Shown here in pieces: positions 22,189 through 34,238 of a DNA stretch of 64,000 nt. A program made the position numbers and the translations under genes. Numbering within the stretch: position 1 is the first letter of the stretch; every line of letters starts with the position of its first letter. The DNA is taken from assembly GCA_025890175.1 (NCBI GenBank), contig JANPYM010000006.1, forward strand, positions 2,244,565 through 2,308,564. The letters run 5' to 3'. The DNA comes from Ciborinia camelliae (Eukaryota; Ascomycota; Leotiomycetes; Helotiales; Sclerotiniaceae). The notes beneath the pieces are model-generated. The model searched no databases, was not told the DNA's origin, and saw nothing but the letters and a program-made list of their open reading frames with translations.

Positions 22189-25100
22189 ATGGCTGCAACG
22201 AATGAGGTTAGCACCACTACTTCTGGTAAGCATTTCAAGCATTTCAAAATTCATATATGCGCAAAAATTGTGCCAATTGATCTTTTTAGTTCAATGTGTG
22301 CCCTGTGTCTGTCATATACTAACATACATTCAGTCTCTCCAGAAACCCCTTCCGATGTTTCAAGCAGCTCACAAAAGCTTGCCACCGAGGAGAATGCCAT
22401 AGCTACTATTGGTGCTGACCAAGAAGAGGAAGACGGTGGGGAAGCGGGTGGTGAAGGTAGGATGAGCCGGTGGTTTGAAGTTAATACAGATTTTATGCTA
22501 ATGTGAGAACAAAGTCTTTCAATTGACTGTGGTGCTTCCCCGCGAGCCCCATAAAATCCAAATCATTGTGAGTGACCCGTCATCATATTTGCCGGCTTAA
22601 TGCTCAGATAGCTAGGTTTCTTCACAAGAAGCTATACACGATGTTCGACAGTCCATAATCGAGCTTCCTGGAACCTTCCAGTACTCATGCTTCCATCTCG
22701 AGCATAAAGGAGAGAGGATAAACGATTTCGTTCAGATATCTGAGATCCCCGGCTTGACAGCCGATTCAGAAATACATTTGGTGGAAGATCCATATACAGA
22801 AAAGGAGGCAAGAATACATATTGTTAGAGTACGGGAGCTTATTGGTGCTGCCGGGGATCGTACTGATACCTTGAATGGTATTATCTCTGGAGTGTCACTG
22901 CTCGATTCAGTTACACCAGCGGAATCGAGTCAAAATGGTACAAGCACGGCCCCATCTCATCCAATGGTTGGATATGACTTCCAGGCTTCTGGAAATCTCT
23001 CGACGCTTCTTCCGAAGGCGCAAGAGCCAGGGCCAAAAACTATCAAGTCAATTTCCGTTTCTCCTTGGAACCCCCCACCTTACCATCTTAGACAGAAGGG
23101 ACATCTGCTTTATTTGCAGGTTACCACAAATGAGGGGGAGCAGTTCCAGATCACATCTCACGTATCCGGCTTTTACGTCAACAAATCCTCAACGGGCAAA
23201 TTCGATCCATCCCCAAAATCTGCGCCAAAAGCCCATTCCGCGCACTCACTTTTAGCACTTCTTGGTGATTTGTCTCCATCGTTTGAGGGCTCCTTTAAGG
23301 GTCTTCAGGAGTACAACAATACGAAAGAACCTTTGGCTACATTTCAAATCACGAACGCAACCCCCTCGAACCCTTGGATAGTGCCATCAGCGTCAGCTCC
23401 TCTTGTTGCACACCAAGCTGATATCACGCGCACTCAAGAAAACTATCTTATTGCTGGTATTGAGAACAGCGAAACTTTACGAGACTGGAACGAAGAATTC
23501 CAGTCGACCAGAGAGTTGCCAAAAGATACCGTTCAGGATCGTGTATTTCGGGAACGATTGACCTCAAAGTTATTCGCCGATTACAATGATGCTGCCGCTC
23601 GTGGCGCGATCCTGGTTGCTAGAGGTGAAATAGCCCCTCTCAACCCAACCGAAGGCAAGGATGCTCAAATTTTCGTATACAATAATGTTTTCTTCTCCTT
23701 TGGAGCTGATGGAGTGGGCACCTTTGCCTCGGAGGGTGGTGATGAGGCCGCCAGAGCAGCAGTGGGCAAGGACGTAATGGGAGTTCGCATGGTCAACCAA
23801 TTGGATATTGATGGTCTGTTTACGCCAGGAACTGTGGTTGTTGACTACCTTGGAAAGCGTATTGTTGGACAAAGTATTGTGCCAGGGATCTTCAAACAAC
23901 GTGACCCAGGCGAGAACCAAATCGATTATGGTGCGGTAGACGGAAAGGACGTCGTCGCATCAGATGAGAAGTTTGTGTCCGTTTTTGAAAAGCTTTCCAA
24001 GGCCTTGAAAGTCAAGAAGCATGCTGTTTGGGACAAAGACGCAAAGCGCCATGATCTCGAGGGCAGTATCGAAACCAAGGGTCTTCTAGGTACTGACGGC
24101 AGAAAGTACGTTCTTGATTTGTACAGGGTTACCCCATTGGATATCATTTGGATGGAGGAAGTTGGTACTGCACTTGATAGTCCCAAGCAAGCCGATGCAT
24201 CAAGTGAATCTGCATACCCGCATCGCATGACCGTCATCCGACCTGAACTGGTCGAATCCTACTGGAAGGTCAAGATGCGTGAATGGGTAAACGGTGAACT
24301 GGATCGTAAACGTCAAGCACAGAAAGCTATCGAACCCACTGCCGAACCCAAGGAGACGGAAACTGCAGCTGAGGCAACTGAGCCAGTCAAAAACGAAGAA
24401 TCAATCGAAAATGGCGAATTGGCCATGAAGGGTGCCGAAGCTAGCAAGCCTGTAGCTGACCAGGAAAGAATCGATATTGATGATTTCAAATTCGGTTTGA
24501 ATCCAGATGCTTTCAGCGGACAACAACCGCAGACTGACGAGGAGAAGGCCGAACTTGCTGAGGATGAACAGAAAGTGCGAACAGTTTGTGAATTCCTTCG
24601 CAAGACAGTGTTACCCGAACTTGTGCATGATCTCAAGGAAGGTGATGTTGGATTCCCTATGGACGGTCAGTCTTTAAGCAGACTCCTTCATAAGCGTGGT
24701 ATCAATCTCCGTTACCTCGGCCAAGTTGCTACTCTTGCGGATGGCAAGAGACTCGAATCTTTACGAATCTTAGCAGTCCAGGAGATGGTGTCGAGAGCAT
24801 TCAAGCATGTTGCTGGCAACTATCTTCGTTACCTTCCTATTCCTTTGACGAGCTCATGCATTGCCCATCTCCTCAATTGCTTGCTTGGCACAGATTTGAA
24901 CGCAGCTCCCAAACCAGATGTGGATGAGGCCATGGCTGCGCTTTATCCTGAGGCAGATTTGAAATTCAAAGAAGTTTCCCCTGAGAGTCTCAAACAAGAG
25001 ATTGAGTCTCAGGTTCTTCGTCGCTTCCGCTACACCCTCGACTCTACTTGGACCACGACTATCAAACATTTGCAACTGCTCCGCGAAGTGTCTTTGAAGC

Positions 25101-26335
25101 TTGGTATTCAATTGGAGATGAAACCTTACCATTTCACAAAGCAGGCGCAGACTGAAGCAAATGCTGCTCCACCAACAACTAATGGCGAAGCCGCAAAAGA
25201 CGCGGTGCCCAATGGAAAGAGTACCAATGGCAAGAAGAAGAAGAAGAATGCTCGCGAAGGCTCTCCTGCATCTATTGCATCAGTGAATGCATCATCACCC
25301 GTCACCTTCAACCCAGATGATATCCTGAACACTGTACCAGTTATCAAAGAGGCTTCGCCACGGAGTTCGCTTGCTGAAGAAGCTTTGGAAGCTGGACGTA
25401 TCTCCCTCCTCCAGGACCAAAAGAAGCTAGGACAAGAACTACTTCTAGAATCTTTGTCATTGCACGAACAAATCTATGGAATTCTTCACCCTGAGGTGGC
25501 CAGAGTATACAACTCACTGTCAATGCTCTATTACCAGCTCGATGAGAAGGAGGCTGCTATGGAACTTGCTCGCAAGGCTGTTATTGTCTCCGAGAGAACA
25601 TTGGGTGTTGATAATGCTGAAACACTCTTGAACTATCTCAATCTCGGACTCATTGCACATGCCAGTGGGGAGACAAAGTTGGCCTTGACTTACATCAAGC
25701 ACGCTTTGGACCTGTGGAAGGTTGTCTATGGTCCAAACCATCCTGACTCTATCACAACAATTAACAACGCCGCAGTTATGCTGCAACATTTGAAGGAGTA
25801 CCATGATTCTCGCACGTGGTTCGAGGCATCTCTCAAAATTTGTGAGGAGGTGTACGGAAAGCATTCTATTAACGCTGCGACTCTACTCTTCCAATTGGCC
25901 CAGGCTTTGGCATTGGATCAAGACTCCAAGTCTGCTGTCAACCGCATGCGCGAGTCGTACAATATTTTCCTTACAGAATTGGGTGCAGAAGACAAGAACA
26001 CCAAGGAAGCAGAAAAATGGCTTGAACAGCTCACCCAAAATGCTGTATCGATTGCCAAACATGCAAAGGATGTTCAAGCTCGAAGAAACCGACCCGGTAT
26101 TCGAGTCTCTCCCCGTGTCACCCTTGGACAGACTCAGCTCCAACCCCAGGTTGGACAAACTGCCGAGGCTGCAGCTGGCCGTGAGTCTCGCTCTTCTCGA
26201 GGACTTGATTCGCGAAGCATTGACGAGCTTCTCAAATTCATTGAAGGAAGTGATCAAGCCAACAAAAATAAGAAACGACCTGGACGTAGTAACCCCAAGA
26301 GACGCGGTGGTGCCGCGGCTGCGGCTGGTAAATAA
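22189..26335 (+). CDS. CLU1: clustered mitochondria protein (Clu1 / CluA)
   Basis: Four exons, 22189-22225, 22334-22456, 22515-22567 and 22616-26335, give 1310 aa; all introns are GT-AG and the first has an ACTAAC branch site. A short acidic lead is followed by the ubiquitin-like CLU-N region (FQLTVVLPREP, TFQYSCFHLEHKGERINDF, then LVEDPYTEKEARIHIVRVRE). The CLU domain contains LRDWNEEFQSTRELP. A later block (GDVGFPMDGQSLSRLLHKRG and following) leads to a lysine run near residue 840 and TPR repeats at roughly 900-1080 (HPEVARVYNSLSMLYYQL, NAETLLNYLNLGLIAHASGE). The C-tail is Arg/Gly/Ala-rich. Clu proteins are cytosolic, bind mRNAs for mitochondrial proteins, and keep mitochondria dispersed; yeast Clu1 also co-purifies with eIF3. 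Length is normal. The second acceptor (AACAAAG at 22514) is the weakest junction. Confidence 0.93.
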
Positions 26336-27161
26336 GGCATTGGGTCGGAGTACAAAATTTAAAGGTTAGCATTGGGCGGCGTAAACGTATCAGAATTTAC
26401 TTCTTCAACCAATGTATCAACACCCAATTCTCAATTACCTCTTTCACTTATTCGGCTGTGGAACTTCACTTACGCGCCTATGTTTTATGACTCGATTCGA
26501 TGTATACACGATATGACCCATGGGAGATGATAAGGGGTCAAGGGGCGGGTTGTACATTCATACATAGGTAGATCATGATGTAAAACGCATCACGGAACAA
26601 AAAAAGACATCTTCTCTCCCTCAGTAAATAGACATTGGCCGAATGAATTGTATGTGATGATTCTCGATACTGAACTTGGTATGTATATCACATTATTTAT
26701 ATATAATTATGATGATTTGTATTTCATGATTTTCGATACTGGCATGGCAGTCGGGGTGAGGTGAGATCTTCCGCGCTACGTTTCGGTTATCTGTCTGCTG
26801 CAAAGCTTCCGTTCTCTTAGCTGGGCAGGCTAAGCTCTACTGGGTCTGGCTTCCTACTACTAATCAATGCCCCAATAGATAACGAGACAAAGAGGACCGG
26901 TAGACAACCTTAATACCTATCAACGCATCAACACATCAACCATAGATTATAAAAATACATCAGATTCGGATTCGGATTCCGATCCAATACTCTACTCTAC
27001 TCTACTCTACTCTACATCACAATATAGGCAAGCCCAATTCGTGAATGATTTTTATTCTCTGATCGATTAACTTCAATACCTTTTATGGATTGAAGTTGCT
27101 GGAACTACCTAGTATCTAGATATATACTGATTCGCAGATCTTTTTATCACTCATCGTCAAG
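26336..27161. other. CLU1 3' region and promoter of the SLC35F6-like gene
   Basis: No coding exon is supported. A CTCTA pentanucleotide run lies near 26988-27014, about 150 bp upstream of the next start codon. Confidence 0.5.
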
Positions 27162-28634
27162 ATGGCTATCAGCCTTAAGGTTCTTATACCGTTCCTGGTG
27201 GCCATGATGCTGGTGACAGGTGTCTGCAATACACTTCTCACAAAGTATCAAGTCAGTATACCTTCCAAATCCGCCACTCCTCTTTGCTCATCGTAATTTA
27301 GGACAATGTCTGCGTACGGAATTGCGACGACCCTGATCCTAAGAAACGAGCCCTATTCGAGCAGCCGGTTATACAGACGGCTCAAATGTTTGTCGGAGAG
27401 ATGGGCTGCTGGATCTTTGTTGGCGTGTTTTCTCTTTATCGTCGCTATCTTGCAAGTAACCCAAAGCCCGAAGACGATGGTTATGAAGCTGTTGATACAC
27501 ATGAGGGGGAGGCTGCGGGTAACGATGGAGCGAGTATCATGTCAAGCTCGACTGCAAAGGCATTGGCAATGAACGTGGAAGAGGATAGAATACCGTTGGT
27601 GGGGTGGAGGGTGTTATTGCTAGCCTTGCCGGCTATCTGTGATATCTGTGGAACGACTTTAAGTGAGTAACTACGTTCCAAATGTTTTAGTCGTTAGCAT
27701 GCGAACCAACACAAGGTACATTAGCATTATGTTGCTAACATCAATTCCTAGTGAACGTCGGTCTCTTGTTTGTAGTGCCCTCGATTTACCAAATGACCCG
27801 AGGAGCCTTGGTACTCTTTGTTGGACTTTTCAGTGTAATTTTTCTGAAAAGAAAACTCCACTTGTTTCAATGGTTCGCTTTAGTGACTGTTGTCCTTGGA
27901 GTTGCCGTTGTTGGCCTGGCTGGGACCCTCTACCAGGATGACAAAGCTGCACCATCCTCAATAGCGCTCGCCCATGAAGCACTTAAACTGGCGGCGAGGG
28001 AAGCCAGAACACCAGAAGCTCTGCGCGCCATTATTGGCGTATTTCTAATTGCTGGCGCCCAAATATTTACCGCCTCACAGTTTGTCTTAGAGGAATACAT
28101 CCTGGAAAATTATGCCTTGGAGCCCCTTAAAGTTGTAGGCTGGGAAGGCCTCTTCGGGTTTGGAGTCACGATGTTTGGTATGATCGTCCTACACCTTGCA
28201 GTCGGTAGAACTACTGCTGGAAGATATGGATACTTCGACCTTGTGGAAGGATGGAGACAGATTACACAATACAAAGCCATTGGGGTTTCAAGTGTCCTTA
28301 TTATGATTAGCATTGGGTCAGTTTCCTCTTGATCTATATTCTCTAGTCTCTAGCTAACCCATTTAGTGGCTTCAATTTCTTTGGTCTTTCGGTAACCAGA
28401 TCAGTCAGCGCCACATCGAGATCTACCATTGACACTTGTCGTACGCTCTTTATTTGGATCGTATCACTATTCCTGGGTTGGGAAACCTTTAAGTGGTTAC
28501 AAGTTCTAGGATTTGCACTACTTGTCTACGGCACCTTCTTATTCAACGACCTTGTTCAACCTCCATTGAAGTCTTGCATTGTACGTGAGGAGGTGGAGGA
28601 GCTTCTCCCAGAAGAACCGATCGAGCATATGTAA
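27162..28634 (+). CDS. SLC35F6-like drug/metabolite transporter superfamily protein
   Basis: Exons 27162-27251, 27302-27662, 27752-28316 and 28367-28634 encode 427 aa with consistent phases (introns 50-89 nt). About ten hydrophobic helices are arranged as in the DMT superfamily. The first helix ends with VTGVCNTLLTKYQ, as in SLC35F6 proteins. Then come FEQPVIQTAQMFVGEMGCW, a hydrophilic acidic loop, LLALPAICDICGTTLMNVGL, PSIYQMTRGALVLFVGLFSV, and near the end FNFFGLSVTRSVSATSRSTI. The QMTRG and TSRST elements are typical of this subgroup. Human SLC35F6 is lysosomal/mitochondrial; the fungal substrate and location are unknown. No signal peptide other than helix 1 is seen. The short first exon ends exactly after helix 1. 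Confidence 0.88.
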
Positions 28635-30194
28635 ATGTGTCGCCATATGTATCGGATGAACGATTGTCTATGAGAATAAATGGATGAGAGAGAATAAAGA
28701 AACTAGATTATTTTGCCAATCGATGTTAATAAATTGCAATGAAAGCCCTGGAAGTATGCATTCGTTTTGGTTATATTGGATAATTACGGTTCGGTTGGAG
28801 TATTGGTTGGAGGCGCAATGGTATTCAGGGTTCTTATGCATGTAAGCTTGTAAGCCTCAAATTGCAAAATTGTTGAAAATATATCCCTGCACCAGGAATT
28901 GGAACGTGACAATCACAATCAAATTTACCTCAAAAGTTACCTCGAGGCAGGTATTTCGGCTGCAGCTGACCAGATTAGGCTGTCTCGGGTATGGATGGCC
29001 TCAATCGCCTACTGCAAGACAAGAAGTTCGCATCTCATGATTCTCATCCCACTTCTATCTACAATGCTACATATATGTTAAAATGATTATGATGAATATT
29101 CTCCATATGTTGAGTTTTTGGTACATGAGATCCGTTTTATATACCTAGTAGGTACCTAGGTAGGTATTGAACTCATTTCCGACAATGTACATAAGTATAT
29201 GTTTTGGTATATGGAATGAATGAAAATGACATTGCAGGTGCGTCTTGACTCAAGATCTAAACTGGAAAGGATATCATTTCTGGTTGAAAAATCGCTAATG
29301 GACCGAATGCTACTGCCGTGACCACTCTTGTAAGGAAATGGCTCGTCCGACGTTCGCCCAAGGATCCGATGCTGCAGATTCAAGATTTTCGACCAATAGA
29401 CGTTGAATGCGGCTCACACTTCATTTTAGCCGCATCATACCCTAACGACCTCTTGAAGAGTGGGAGTGGGAGTGAGACTGCGAGAGAGTGGGAGTGGGAA
29501 GGAAAGCAAGTCTGGATGGATTTCGGGGGATCGAAAAGTTGGGGTGCGGGGTTTGTGAAGATAGATAATTTGCTACATGGGAGGAGTGAGACTGGACTTA
29601 TTAGAGGATTTGGATGAATGTGAGATTGAGTCGAGGATGAGGATAGAGTTTCATGAGATAGAGAGAGGAATTCATGAATAATGAGATGATGAGATAGATG
29701 GGATGAGATGGGATATCTAAAGGGGGGAGCACTTACAACGGATAAATGAGTGGGATATAACTTACCTATGGTATGAGGTGGTGATGTGATGTGATGGGAT
29801 GGGATGGGGAAGGATGGTGTGAGGGGTGAATGAAGTGATTTCTAGCTTCAATGCAACATTGAATAATACAAATACAAATATTAATAATAGGTATTAATAT
29901 TTATCTTATTCGTCTTTGTATTACCGTTCATGCTGTATGTGCTTACTTTTGAAGTTTGGCTCAACCCCAGTCTTGAAGAATGAAGTCTTTTGATTTGTGG
30001 CTCGTCAATTCATATACCTAGTACTCATCCGAGTCATCCCCTGTGTAGTAAGTAGGTAACCTTGAGACAAAAACCCAAGACAAGAAGACAAGGAGACAAG
30101 GAGACGAGGAGACAAGTATAGCCTCTTTTCCCTCTTCAAAAGCCAACCTTTAACTTCCAAGTCACAGCTAGCTGCACCTTCATCTTCCTATTCT
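28635..30194. other. intergenic region with minor open frames
   Basis: Low-complexity purine-rich DNA (GATGAG and GGGAGTGGGAGT runs, about 29460-29840) and one CCTAGGTAGG motif cluster at 29140-29166. Only the frame at 29369-29617 has protein-like composition and it is listed separately. Confidence 0.45.
29369..29617 (+). CDS. possible short protein or exon, weak support
   Basis: An ATG-led frame of 82 codons, open upstream to about 29289, with segments such as QIQDFRPIDVECGSHFILAA and VWMDFGGSKSWGAGFVKID. The middle coincides with a GGGAGTG repeat, which can keep a frame open by chance. No homology is recognised. Confidence 0.15.
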   Translation: MLQIQDFRPIDVECGSHFILAASYPNDLLKSGSGSETAREWEWEGKQVWMDFGGSKSWGAGFVKIDNLLHGRSETGLIRGFG

Positions 30195-30226
30195 AATAAG
30201 TGGTTTCACGCAAGAAACCACTTATT
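30195..30226. repeat. perfect 13-bp inverted repeat, 6-nt loop
   Basis: AATAAGTGGTTTC (30195-30207) and its exact reverse complement (30214-30226) flank the loop ACGCAA. No terminator-like T run follows on the + strand. It lies in non-coding DNA. Confidence 0.85.
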
Positions 30227-32049
30227 CTGACTCGCACTCAATGCTCCAAAACTCCATTCCTCCATTCTTCACTCGAGCTTTCAACTCGAAAAAGGTTCTA
30301 TGTACAGTATTATAAAACGTTTTTCGGCAACAAATACTACTATGCGGCGCTCTTCAGCGGCGTCAGTAGTAATGCTACCATGTCCACCTATGAGGATAAG
30401 CCACACGCCTAGTTGAGTGAGGTACATGATGTTGACACAGCAATCAACAGTATAGTTTGTATTAACTAAAATACCTCGTCAATATTATCGTGTCTATCAT
30501 TGTTCCTTCGGTACGGATGTGATTATTAGGTAGGTAGGTAGGTAGAGTAGGTAGGATCCTCCATACTTCGAGTAGGTGAAAATCTAGAGCGTCGTTCTCC
30601 GTACAGTAAGTATATGCAAAAGACTTCATAAATAGAATAGAGTTCTTTTGATATACATCTAGATACATCTAGATACCTCACCTGGCTATGGATGTGCCGG
30701 TGCTTCCTCCTTGTTGCTGTGCTTTGATCCCCTTTCTAATCTTCCTTCAAGCAAGATATATGGTATGGATAAATTGTACAATGGAGATTTTAAACACTTT
30801 CATGGTTCGTTTTTGGCTGGCCGCAGATATGGTTGACAGTTTGACAGTTTGACAGCTGCAGCAATATTCCAAATAACCCCTGGAAATTCTCAAACTAGAA
30901 ACTGCCTGACTGCTTTTGCCTGTCATTTACCAGAAGCTGGCCCAGTAATATGTATTGTAGTCACTAGTATTGTAATGTACTATACGCAGCACTTAAGCTG
31001 TACTGCCCAAGAATATCCCACTTCATCCATGGATTTCACCCATCCACAGAATATACAAAATATACAAACACACACCCACTCACCTACTCATCCATCCACT
31101 CATCCATCCATCCATCCACCAACCCACAACTTTCTCCTTTCTCACGCCTCCCTCACACTCACAGTCAGTCAGTCAGTCGGTCAGTCACTCACTCACTCAC
31201 TCACTCGCTCACTCACACCAGTGATCAGATCGAACGAACGTTAGTCAAAATCCCCCCCTCATTTTCCTGGGGAAGGAATTTACCGCTACTCTTACATTTG
31301 TCTACTGTACTCCGTATCTCCCTTGTCTTATCCACTGTCTTGTCCACTTCGACCTCTCATTAGTAATATTGGCAGACTTCTCCTCCTTCTCCTCCTTCGA
31401 CCTCATTCTTCTCTTTTGATACCTTTTATATTTAAAAGGTGTTATTCTATGCCATCACAATTAAAGCTTGTTGGACTTCAAATAAGAAAAAGTTATAATT
31501 TTATTCGGAATCTGGAGATTTCAGATTTCCGCTTATTACTCGGTCGTCTATCTACCGTACCTTCTACCTACCTTCCTACGGTACCTTATATTAGGTAACC
31601 AGGTACCTCTCGGTCCATATACTTCCTCTATCTCACTCCTCACTCTGACATTCAATCAAAACAAATCCATGGTTCTAGTCATATTCTAGGCGAGTCTAAT
31701 TATCCTATCACTACCTATTCGACTGTGTATATTATCATCCTCGGTCTGCAACATCACCTTTTCTTTAAATCGAGCTATTACTTGAAAGGAACAGTCAGAA
31801 GCTCCCGCGCAATATACCACCTAATTGCGAGTCAGATTATTCTCCGCAGTAACGAACCACACGTCACATAAACGATTCGAACTCTGCCCCTCATTTTCTG
31901 CGATTTCGTGGTCATTTCGGCATCCAATTCATTCATGCAATCCCATTCGAATTGTCACACCGTGTTAGCTGCTTGCGGGTCAATCTGCATGCCTCATGCT
32001 ATGAATATCTGTCTCGCAGTTCAATGTATGCGATAAATTTAGTGCCTCG
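30227..32049. other. intergenic / long leader region before the C2H2 gene
   Basis: Contains TAGG and CCATC/CACT tandem runs (30525-30560 and 31075-31215) and pyrimidine-rich DNA from about 31240 onward that could be the transcribed 5' leader of the downstream zinc-finger gene. Several upstream ATGs exist; the last one forms the uORF at 32050. Confidence 0.4.
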
Positions 32050-32061
32050 ATGGAATTATGA
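32050..32061 (+). promoter_or_regulatory. three-codon uORF overlapping the C2H2 start codon
   Basis: ATG GAA TTA TGA reads Met-Glu-Leu-stop. Its TGA stop overlaps the ATG of the downstream zinc-finger gene (ATGA at 32058-32061). A ribosome that initiates here terminates exactly on the main start, a configuration associated with leaky scanning or termination-reinitiation control. Confidence 0.6.
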
Positions 32062-33661
32062 CCGAGTGCGCAGATACCTACTTTGATCCCGATGACGTTC
32101 TTCCGCGCGATAGTCCTATATTAAAACCGATGTGTGTCAAATTCAGACCTTCGCCGAGCCCTGAGGCTAATCTTCCACCCCCCATCAGTCCGGAATCTAG
32201 TCCGGGTGGACGCAGAAGGGGAAAACGACCAAACAATCGGCCTTGTGAAGCAGATGCCGTGCTTGTTGGTTTGATGGGAGGAGGGAAGCGTCCCGACATT
32301 GCGCGCAATGCTGGGGATGAGGCTTTGCCCGCCGACGAAGATGAGGACGATGAAAGTCCCGTCAGAGGCACTGCGGTGGAAATACCTGATCGCGATTTCT
32401 CACCTGGGCCAGCCGATCTTGATATCACGCAGATAGCAGCCGGTGCAGTTCATATGCTGGATCGCGCATATCCAGAATCTCGGGATATTTCGCAGGTCTC
32501 CACTAGTGAAGCTCCTGCAGTTAGTAAGACACTCGCAACTATCAATGGAAATCTACAATTACAGAACAAATCAGAGAACGCTGCAGATACAATCAAATTC
32601 AATCCTCATTCCCATGTGCCATACCAGAAAGCCACAGCAGAATTGTGTATCAAAGTGGAAACCCAGTCTTCCCTACCCATCGGTGAACTTCCACCTATGC
32701 GTCACTCTCCCCAATCAGGCGTTTCGAATGGCAATGGAAGTCAACAAATCACATTACCATCGATAACTGAATCATTGGGAGATATTAAAAGGCTTGTTGA
32801 AGCAGCACCCATTACAAATGATGCTTCTTTCTCCCAATCCCCGGGAAGGCCAACTTCACGATTTGCTTCTGGACCTGGAGCAGCATCACCAGCCAAGTCT
32901 CCGAATGAGTTCCGTAGAGAAATGATGTCTCCTGGCAGACCGCCATTTTACTTTGGCTCAAATAATCCTAGGAGACCTTCCCAGTCAGATGGGCCCCAAT
33001 ATGTAGCTTGCGGAGATTATAGCAGTGGCAGCAATACAGAAACTCCAAGTACCGATCAATCGGTCTCGACTCCTGCCACAATAGCGATGGATCCTATGAG
33101 TATTGATGTCATTACGAATCCACAAGGTGGTGGCTTTCAGTGCACTAATCCTGGCTGTACTGCTGCTCCCTTTTCAACACAGGTACGCCTAAAGTTTGAT
33201 ATGTTCTAGGATTCAAACGACCTAACCTCAGATACTAATATATTTAATGGCAGTATTTGCTTAATTCACATGCAAATGTACATTCTTCAAATCGACCGCA
33301 CTACTGTATTGTCAAAGGATGCCCCCGAGCTGAAGGCGGAAAGGGGTTTAAGCGGAAAAATGAAATGATTAGACATGGCCTTGTCCACGATTCACCGGGT
33401 TACGTGTGCCCCTTCTGTCCTGAAAGAGAGCACAGGTACCCACGACCGGACAATCTCCAAAGGTATGTAGATTTATCTATTCACCGCGAATGGCCACGGC
33501 TTCTTTGGATGGCAGTTCCGAGGGGCTTTACTAATCTTCTCGATAGGCACGTCAGGGTGCATCATACGGATAAGGATAAAGATGATCCACAGTTGAGAGA
33601 AGTGCTTGCACAAAGACCAGAAGGTCCTAGCAGAGGACGGCGGCGTAGAGGAGGTAGTTGA
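32058..33661 (+). CDS. C2H2 zinc-finger protein, three C-terminal fingers
   Basis: Exons 32058-33182, 33254-33462 and 33547-33661 give 482 aa. The first 350 residues are disordered, rich in Pro, Ser, Asp and Glu, with a basic GGRRRGKRPNNRP patch that may be a nuclear signal. Three fingers follow: CTNPGC...HANVH (split by intron 1), CIVKGC...HGLVH and CPFC...HVRVHH (its histidines are created by splicing of intron 2). The end is a basic RGRRRRGG tail. The region GFKRKNEMIRHGLVHDSPGY is of a kind shared by fungal C2H2 regulators. Probable nuclear DNA-binding protein; targets unknown. Intron 2 (84 nt) is frame-neutral and free of stops, so retention would insert 28 residues into finger 3. ATG 32058 is preceded by an overlapping uORF. 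Confidence 0.85.
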
Positions 33662-34238
33662 TAGCCCTTGAAAATTATCGAAACACTATTATATAAGGGT
33701 CGGACATTATCTGCCACGGCAATTGCAATCATGAAGCGGGTAGTTCATTGGGGTGGTATTTTGATGATTAACGGAGGGTTTGTTACGATTTCATGGATGG
33801 AGTAAGGAGCATCGTGATACCAGAAACGGGTTATTGACAAACCTAGTGTGCATTTCATGTTGGTAGGGGATGAGTGCATATTTTATTCTATTTCGTGTCT
33901 ATACTACCATCTCCTCGGGTCCTTTTATCTTGTGTGGTCTATGCATCAATTTGAATACCTGTGATAAAGCATAGTAGATTTACAGAAAACCGTATAGCTG
34001 AATTAGAGGAATCTAAAGCGGGTTCCAAATTTCGAATAGCTTTATTTTTGATAATACCTAATATTGGCTAGAATTCAAATGTCCTTCTATTTATTGATTG
34101 GTTCCGAAATCTAAAAACACTTTCTGCGAAAAATCTACAAGACAGAAGTACTCGACGAGATACTTGATGCATTTCGTGGGGCGGGCATCGGCTTGATATC
34201 TTCAGATATGAAGCGAAAAGCAGATGGCGACAATTCTC
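33662..34238. other. convergent 3' intergenic region
   Basis: Separates the ends of the C2H2 gene (+) and the calpain gene (-). No gene, repeat or RNA is seen. Confidence 0.5.
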
